From: an uncultured bacterium | Lineage (GTDB): Bacteria; Verrucomicrobiota; Lentisphaeria; Oligosphaerales; Oligosphaeraceae | Direction: 5' to 3' | Assembly: GCA_900548225.1 (NCBI GenBank) | Contig: URJM01000017.1 | Coordinates: forward strand, 1-35,165 | Length of the DNA stretch: 35,165 nucleotides | Part shown: positions 31,610-35,165 of the stretch, one piece after another | How the letters are laid out: each line of letters starts with the position of its first letter | How positions within the stretch are numbered: position 1 is the stretch's first letter | Notes under the pieces: generated by a model | What the model was told of the DNA's origin: nothing | The model's database searches: none | What the model saw: the letters and a program-made list of their open reading frames with translations, nothing else | Program-made: the position numbers and the translations under genes

Positions 31610-32155
31610 ATGGAGAATCTCTACGACAAGAAAAATCTGATTCCGCTGCTGAAGACCCCCTCGCGCACAGTGCGAAGACGGGTCTCCCGCCAGGACAACG
31701 AAGTCGGCAAGGAGTTCTCCCACGAGGTGGAGGGAAGATACGGAGGCGCGCACGCCCCACGGCTTCGGCAGATGACAATCCACTTCGTGGGAACCGCGGG
31801 GGACTCCTTCGGGGAAGGGCTCGCCGCGGGAATCACATTCGTCGCAGACGCAATCGGAAAGGGAGGATGCGCGGGAATGCACGGAGGACGCGCGCTTATC
31901 CTCTCCTTCCCCGGGAAGGACTTCGGAGAGGGGATGACAGGTGGATGCGCCTATGCGATGGACCCCGACGGAATCCTGGCGGAAACGGAGCGAAGAAGCG
32001 TCCAACGACTCCAGCCGGACTCACCCGAAGAGAAGGAAATCCACGAACTCCTGAAGGAACACCTGGAAGTCACATCCTCGGAACTGGCGGGGAAAATCCT
32101 GGACGACTGGAAGGACAAACGGGGGAAATTCGTCAAGGTCTGCCCAAAGCCGTGA
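31610..32155 (+). CDS. miniature glutamate-synthase GXGXG-domain protein
   Basis: 181 aa. It matches both ends of the C-terminal GXGXG (beta-helix) domain of glutamate synthase GltB. The N-terminal RTVRRRVSRQDNEVGKEF resembles the RTVG..LSGEI lead-in. GTAGDSFGEGLAAGIT (61-76) matches GTAGQSFG. GCAGMHGG (86-93) and FGEGMTGG (105-112) match the GCEYMTGG and FGAGMTGG turns, and the helical tail ending KFVKVCPKP matches the GltB C-terminus. Roughly 65 residues of the middle turns, including the usual YGAT and GERF segments, are absent without any frame disruption. No GltB amidotransferase or synthase domain is encoded nearby. AGAGGTG lies 6 nt before ATG 31610. Controlled by a sigma54 promoter; possibly an ammonia-assimilation accessory or scaffold protein. 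Function unknown. Confidence 0.75.
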   Translation: MENLYDKKNLIPLLKTPSRTVRRRVSRQDNEVGKEFSHEVEGRYGGAHAPRLRQMTIHFVGTAGDSFGEGLAAGITFVADAIGKGGCAGMHGGRALILSFPGKDFGEGMTGGCAYAMDPDGILAETERRSVQRLQPDSPEEKEIHELLKEHLEVTSSELAGKILDDWKDKRGKFVKVCPKP

Positions 32156-32193
32156 AACCATGCGACAAATAATGTAATACGGATTCTGATTAT

Positions 32194-32209
32194 TTACATT
32201 TTATGTAAC
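32194..32209. promoter_or_regulatory. enhancer palindrome upstream of gdhA
   Basis: TTACA (32194-32198), TTTTA, TGTAA (32204-32208) followed by C: the same core and spacing as at 31495-31511. It lies about 45 bp before the -24 element of the gdhA promoter. Another TGTAA half-site is at about 32173. Confidence 0.65.
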
Positions 32210-32252
32210 CACGAGAGGGGGTATATTATGCCCTGTTCCCAGGGCTTCCCCT

Positions 32253-32272
32253 GTGGCATGCCTTTTGCTCTT
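32253..32272 (+). promoter_or_regulatory. sigma54 promoter of gdhA
   Basis: TGTGGCATG, CCTT, then TTGCTCT; GG at 32255-32256 and GC at 32267-32268, 10 bp between. Start near 32280, giving a leader of about 100 nt. Confidence 0.8.
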
Positions 32273-32381
32273 CTGCGGGTTCGCGGCCTGGCTGTTGCGC
32301 CTTGTGCGCCCGTGGCCGACTCACATCCCATTTTCCTTAGTCCAGTCACCACACCCATCACCCAACCGGAAGAGATTTCAA

Positions 32382-33752
32382 ATGAGCAACTACATCGACC
32401 TGGTTCTCCAGGATGTCCGCGCCAAGAATGCCGACCAGCCCGAGTTTCTGCAGGCTGTCGAGGAAGTTCTGACCACCCTTGCGCCCGTCATCGACGCCAA
32501 CCCCCAGTATCAGCGCAATGCAATCCTGGAGCGCCTTGTGGAGCCCGAGCGCACAATCCTCTTCCGCGTCCCCTGGGTTGACGACAAGGGGAACGTCCGC
32601 GTGAACCGCGGCTACCGTGTCCAGTTCAACAGCGCCATCGGCCCCTTCAAGGGCGGCCTCCGCTTTGACCCCACGGTCAACCTCTCCGTCCTGAAGTTCC
32701 TGGGGTTCGAGCAGATCTTCAAGAACTCCCTGACCACCCTTCCGATGGGCGGCGCCAAGGGCGGCAGCGACTTCAACCCGAAGCAGAGCCCCCATACCCC
32801 CGGCGAGCGCTGCAGCGACATGGAGGTCATGCGCTTCTGCCAGAGCTTCATGACCGAGCTCTACAGGCACATCGGCCCCGACACCGACGTCCCCGCCGGC
32901 GACATGAACGTCGGCGCCCGTGAAATCGGCTATCTCTACGGCACCTACCGCAGGATCTGCAACGAGTGGACAGGCGTCCTCACGGGCAAGGGGCTCAGCT
33001 TCGGCGGCTCCCTCATCCGCCCCGAGGCGACCGGCTTCGGCACGGTCTACTTCGCGGAGAACATGCTCGCCGTCAAGGGCGACAACTTCGCGGGCAAGGT
33101 CTGCGCGGTCTCCGGCGCCGGCAACGTCGCCTCCTTCGCCGCCAAGAAGCTCATGCAGCTGGGGGCAAAGGTGGTCACCCTCTCCGACCGCTCGGGAGCG
33201 CTCTATGTCAAGGAGGGACTCACCCCCGAGGCGCTGGCAATCGTGATGGAGCTCAAGAACGTCAAGCGCGGCGAACTCAGCGAAATCGCCAGCGAAATCC
33301 CCGGCGCGAAGTTCTTCGCCAAGGCGCGCCCCTGGCAGGTCGTCGAGGCAGTCGACTGCGCACTCCCATGCTCCAGGCAGAATGAACTCGACGGGGCGGA
33401 CGCGGAGTACCTCCTCAAGCACGGATGCAGGCTCGTCGCCGAAGGCGCGAACATGCCCTCCACCCCGGAGGCGGTCGAGGCGTTCCTCAAGGCGGAAATC
33501 CTCTATGCGCCGGGAAAGGCCGCAAACGCGGGAGGAGTCGCAACATCCGGACTCGAAATGACGCAGAACTCCGAAAGGCTCTCATGGACGTCGGAGACGG
33601 TCGACGGAAAGCTCCGCGAAATCATGGCCGCAATCCACGACAACGCATACCAGGCCGCCGCAAAGTACGGCCACAAGGGCAACTACGTCATGGGCGCCAA
33701 TATCGCCGGATTCACCAAGGTCGCCGATGCAATGCTGGCGCAGGGAGTCTAA
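32382..33752 (+). CDS. gdhA: glutamate dehydrogenase (hexameric, NADP-type)
   Basis: 456 aa, typical for the about 450-aa bacterial GdhA class. It makes glutamate from 2-oxoglutarate and ammonium with NAD(P)H. Catalytic region: GPFKGGLRFDPTVN, LTTLPMGGAKGGSDF (catalytic Lys) and DTDVPAGDMNVGAREIGYLYG (catalytic Asp). The Rossmann loop is CAVSGAGNVASFAA; SLIRPEATGFG and GANIAGF are also conserved. An in-frame extension to 32253 exists but lies within the promoter; ATG 32382 has GGAAGAG 8 nt upstream. The sigma54 promoter and enhancer palindrome upstream indicate control by the neighbouring activator, which is unusual for gdhA and suggests that it is a main ammonium-assimilation route here. Confidence 0.95.
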   Translation: MSNYIDLVLQDVRAKNADQPEFLQAVEEVLTTLAPVIDANPQYQRNAILERLVEPERTILFRVPWVDDKGNVRVNRGYRVQFNSAIGPFKGGLRFDPTVNLSVLKFLGFEQIFKNSLTTLPMGGAKGGSDFNPKQSPHTPGERCSDMEVMRFCQSFMTELYRHIGPDTDVPAGDMNVGAREIGYLYGTYRRICNEWTGVLTGKGLSFGGSLIRPEATGFGTVYFAENMLAVKGDNFAGKVCAVSGAGNVASFAAKKLMQLGAKVVTLSDRSGALYVKEGLTPEALAIVMELKNVKRGELSEIASEIPGAKFFAKARPWQVVEAVDCALPCSRQNELDGADAEYLLKHGCRLVAEGANMPSTPEAVEAFLKAEILYAPGKAANAGGVATSGLEMTQNSERLSWTSETVDGKLREIMAAIHDNAYQAAAKYGHKGNYVMGANIAGFTKVADAMLAQGV

Positions 33753-33777
33753 CAACTGCATAAGTTGCTTATAATAA

Positions 33778-33859
33778 ACTAGTTACATAGTTACATAACT
33801 AGCAACGGCACTTCCGCCGAACGCACTTTTCCCATAATGCGGGGAAGGCGTCGGCGGAA
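33778..33859. promoter_or_regulatory. TTACAT sites and long hairpin before the NfnA-like gene
   Basis: Around 33779-33802 an inverted repeat with arms CTAGTTA / TAACTAG encloses two direct TTACAT half-sites related to the palindromes upstream. It is followed by an extended hairpin: TTCCGCCGAACGC (33812-33824) pairs with GCGTCGGCGGAA (33848-33859) with one bulge, and an inner TTCCC / GGGAA pairing extends it. No T-run follows, so it is not a standard terminator. No sigma54 promoter is evident here. Could be an activator site plus an RNA element controlling the next two genes. Confidence 0.45.
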
Positions 33860-33877
33860 TTGCCATATTATCGGACC

Positions 33878-34732
33878 ATGCACAAGATACTGAAAAAGCG
33901 AGCCCTTTCCGAGAGCGTCTTCCTGTTCGAAGTCGAGGCTCCCCTGATTGCCCGCGAGCGAAAGGCCGGGCAGTTTGTCATCCTGATGGTTGACACCGAA
34001 TTTGGGGAGAGGATTCCGTTGACAATTGCGGACGCGGATTCCGCGAGGGGGACCATCACCCTGATTTGCCAGGCAGTCGGCGCCTCCACCATGAAGCTCT
34101 GCGCCATGGGCGAGGGGGACTCCATCCCCGCGATCCTGGGCCCCCTTGGCCGTCCCACGGACATCAGGGGCGAGCACGGCGAGAAGCCGGGCCGCGTCGT
34201 ATGCGTGGGCGGCGGCATCGGCGTCGCCCCGATGCACCCGATTGCCCAGGCGCTCAAGGCGGCCGGCAACGAAGTCACAATCATCATGGGAGCCCGCAGC
34301 AAGTCCCTCTTCGTCATGGAGGAGGAGATGAGGAAGATTGCGGGGGAGAGGCTGATTCTGATTACGGACGACGGGTCTTCGGGCCGCAAGGGGCTGGTCA
34401 CAGACCCGCTCAAGGAACTCTGTGAACGAGGCGAGGTGGACGAGGTGATTGCCATCGGGCCGCCCATCATGATGAAATTCTGCGCCCTCACCACCCTGCC
34501 CTTCCATGTGAAGACCACCGTCTCGCTGAACACGATCATGATTGACGGCACGGGCATGTGCGGCGGCTGCCGCATAAGCGTCGGCGGCAAGACAAGATTC
34601 GTCTGTGTCGACGGACCTGAATTCGACGCCCACCAGGTCGACTGGGACCAGATGCTCCAGCGCATGGGAGCCTACCGCGAACAGGAAGCCGCCGCAAAAG
34701 AACACGTCTGCAAAGCAGGAATCTTCAAATGA
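33878..34732 (+). CDS. NfnA/SudB-like FAD/[2Fe-2S] subunit of ferredoxin:NADP+ oxidoreductase
   Basis: 284 aa of the ferredoxin-NADP reductase fold. FAD-binding region with RIPLTIADAD; nucleotide-binding VCVGGGIGVAPMHPIAQALK; C-terminal [2Fe-2S] cluster motif DGTGMCGGCRISVGG then FVCVDGPEFD. This is the small subunit of NfnAB/sulfide-dehydrogenase-type enzymes, which transfer electrons between ferredoxin, NADH and NADPH. The ATG at 34729 of the next gene overlaps its TGA (ATGA), so the two subunits are translationally coupled. Position behind gdhA suggests NADPH supply for glutamate synthesis. ATG 33878 is preferred; an alternative start 18 nt upstream lies at the foot of the hairpin. Confidence 0.9.
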   Translation: MHKILKKRALSESVFLFEVEAPLIARERKAGQFVILMVDTEFGERIPLTIADADSARGTITLICQAVGASTMKLCAMGEGDSIPAILGPLGRPTDIRGEHGEKPGRVVCVGGGIGVAPMHPIAQALKAAGNEVTIIMGARSKSLFVMEEEMRKIAGERLILITDDGSSGRKGLVTDPLKELCERGEVDEVIAIGPPIMMKFCALTTLPFHVKTTVSLNTIMIDGTGMCGGCRISVGGKTRFVCVDGPEFDAHQVDWDQMLQRMGAYREQEAAAKEHVCKAGIFK

Positions 34733-35165
34733 CACCCAAGGAAAAACTTTCAATCCCGCCGCAGCCCATGTCGGAGCAGCCTCCTGAGGTGCGTGCCCAC
34801 AATATGGAGGAGGTGGCTCTGGGATACACCGCCGAAGAGGCGCGGCGCGAGGCCTCACGTTGCCTGCAATGCGCGACCAAGCCCTGCATGCAGGGATGCC
34901 CGGTCGCAATCGACATCCCGGGATTCCTGGCAAAGGCCGCCGAGGGGGATTTCGCGGGAGCCCTGGAAGTCATCAGGAAGACAAGCCTGCTGCCGGCCGT
35001 ATGCGGGCGGGTCTGCCCCCAGGAAAAGCAGTGCCAGATGCACTGCACCGTCGGAAAAATCCTCAAGGGCGTCGACAAGGCGGTCGCCATCGGCAGGGTG
35101 GAACGCTTCTGCGCCGACCTCGCCAGGACAAACGGCGACGCATCCGGCGACGAGGCGCTCTGCGC
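34729..35165 (+). CDS. NfnB/GltD-like large subunit (truncated by window end)
   Basis: The first 145 codons of a longer gene. The N-terminal region matches the GltD/NfnB domain with two [4Fe-4S] clusters: YTAEEARREASRCLQCATKP, CMQGCPVAIDIPGF, and CGRVCPQEKQCQMHC with the following Thr-Val-Gly. The FAD/NADPH domains would lie beyond 35165. Often annotated as NADPH-dependent glutamate synthase small chain, but next to an NfnA-like subunit the electron-bifurcating transhydrogenase assignment is better. It starts inside the stop codon of the previous gene. Confidence 0.9.
   Translation, partial: MTPKEKLSIPPQPMSEQPPEVRAHNMEEVALGYTAEEARREASRCLQCATKPCMQGCPVAIDIPGFLAKAAEGDFAGALEVIRKTSLLPAVCGRVCPQEKQCQMHCTVGKILKGVDKAVAIGRVERFCADLARTNGDASGDEALC

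Noticed and set aside
33803..33840. Sigma54 promoter before the NfnA-like gene
   Set aside because: A GGCAC sequence is present, but the base pair 10 nt beyond its GG is GA and not GC, so the -12 element is missing.

Overview
This 35.2 kb window is a GC-rich (about 60 % by eye) bacterial chromosome segment. Several features suggest a PVC-superphylum anaerobe of the Kiritimatiellota/Lentisphaerae type: intergenic repeats built on ACCACGAATGGACACGAA, a Gram-negative-type envelope gene set (O-antigen ligase, YejM-like sulfatase, DgkA), an 831-aa fused pyruvate dehydrogenase E1, rubrerythrin, an NfnAB-like transhydrogenase and a very unusual FtsA/FtsZ pair. This taxonomic guess is inference; there is no rRNA or other marker gene here.

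Region 1 (1-5128, + strand) is a leucine operon: promoter, leucine-rich leader peptide with transcription attenuator, leuA, leuC, leuD and leuB. leuB is broken by a deletion of about 35 nt that removes the conserved LFANLRP segment. Region 2 (5126-5660) is non-coding, with GC-rich hairpins and six perfect 64-bp tandem repeats that run into the stop codon of the next gene. Region 3 (5643-14176, minus strand) carries a beta-propeller protein, a TrhA/hemolysin III membrane protein, a frameshifted aldolase/dehydrogenase (RhaEW-like), a miniature degenerate FtsZ, FtsA, an O-antigen ligase-like protein and a DUF2400 protein. Rubrerythrin (+) follows, closed by a strong bidirectional terminator.

Region 4 (14974-21460, minus strand) is a pyruvate dehydrogenase operon in the transcription order DeoR-type regulator, E2, E3, fused E1. 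Region 5 (21461-23930) is a gene-poor accessory stretch with an orphan AAA15-type ATPase and two doubtful small ORFs. Region 6 (23933-29797, + strand) encodes a secreted YbjN-like protein, a nitroreductase, an OmpR-type two-component pair, a YejM-like membrane sulfatase/transferase and diacylglycerol kinase; the last four look like an envelope lipid-modification module.

Region 7 (29834-35165) is a nitrogen-assimilation module. A NifA-like sigma54 activator reads leftward. Opposite it lie a miniaturised glutamate-synthase GXGXG-domain protein, gdhA, and the two NfnA/NfnB-like subunits, the second cut by the window end. Three good sigma54 promoters and TTACA-N5-TGTAA palindromes tie the activator, the GXGXG gene and gdhA into one regulon.

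The most noteworthy item is the FtsZ-like protein (9789-10535). It is about 248 aa long, has lost the tubulin GTP-binding signature and the whole C-terminal GTPase-activating half, yet keeps the FtsA-binding tail (EDLDIPTCLRR) and sits directly behind ftsA.
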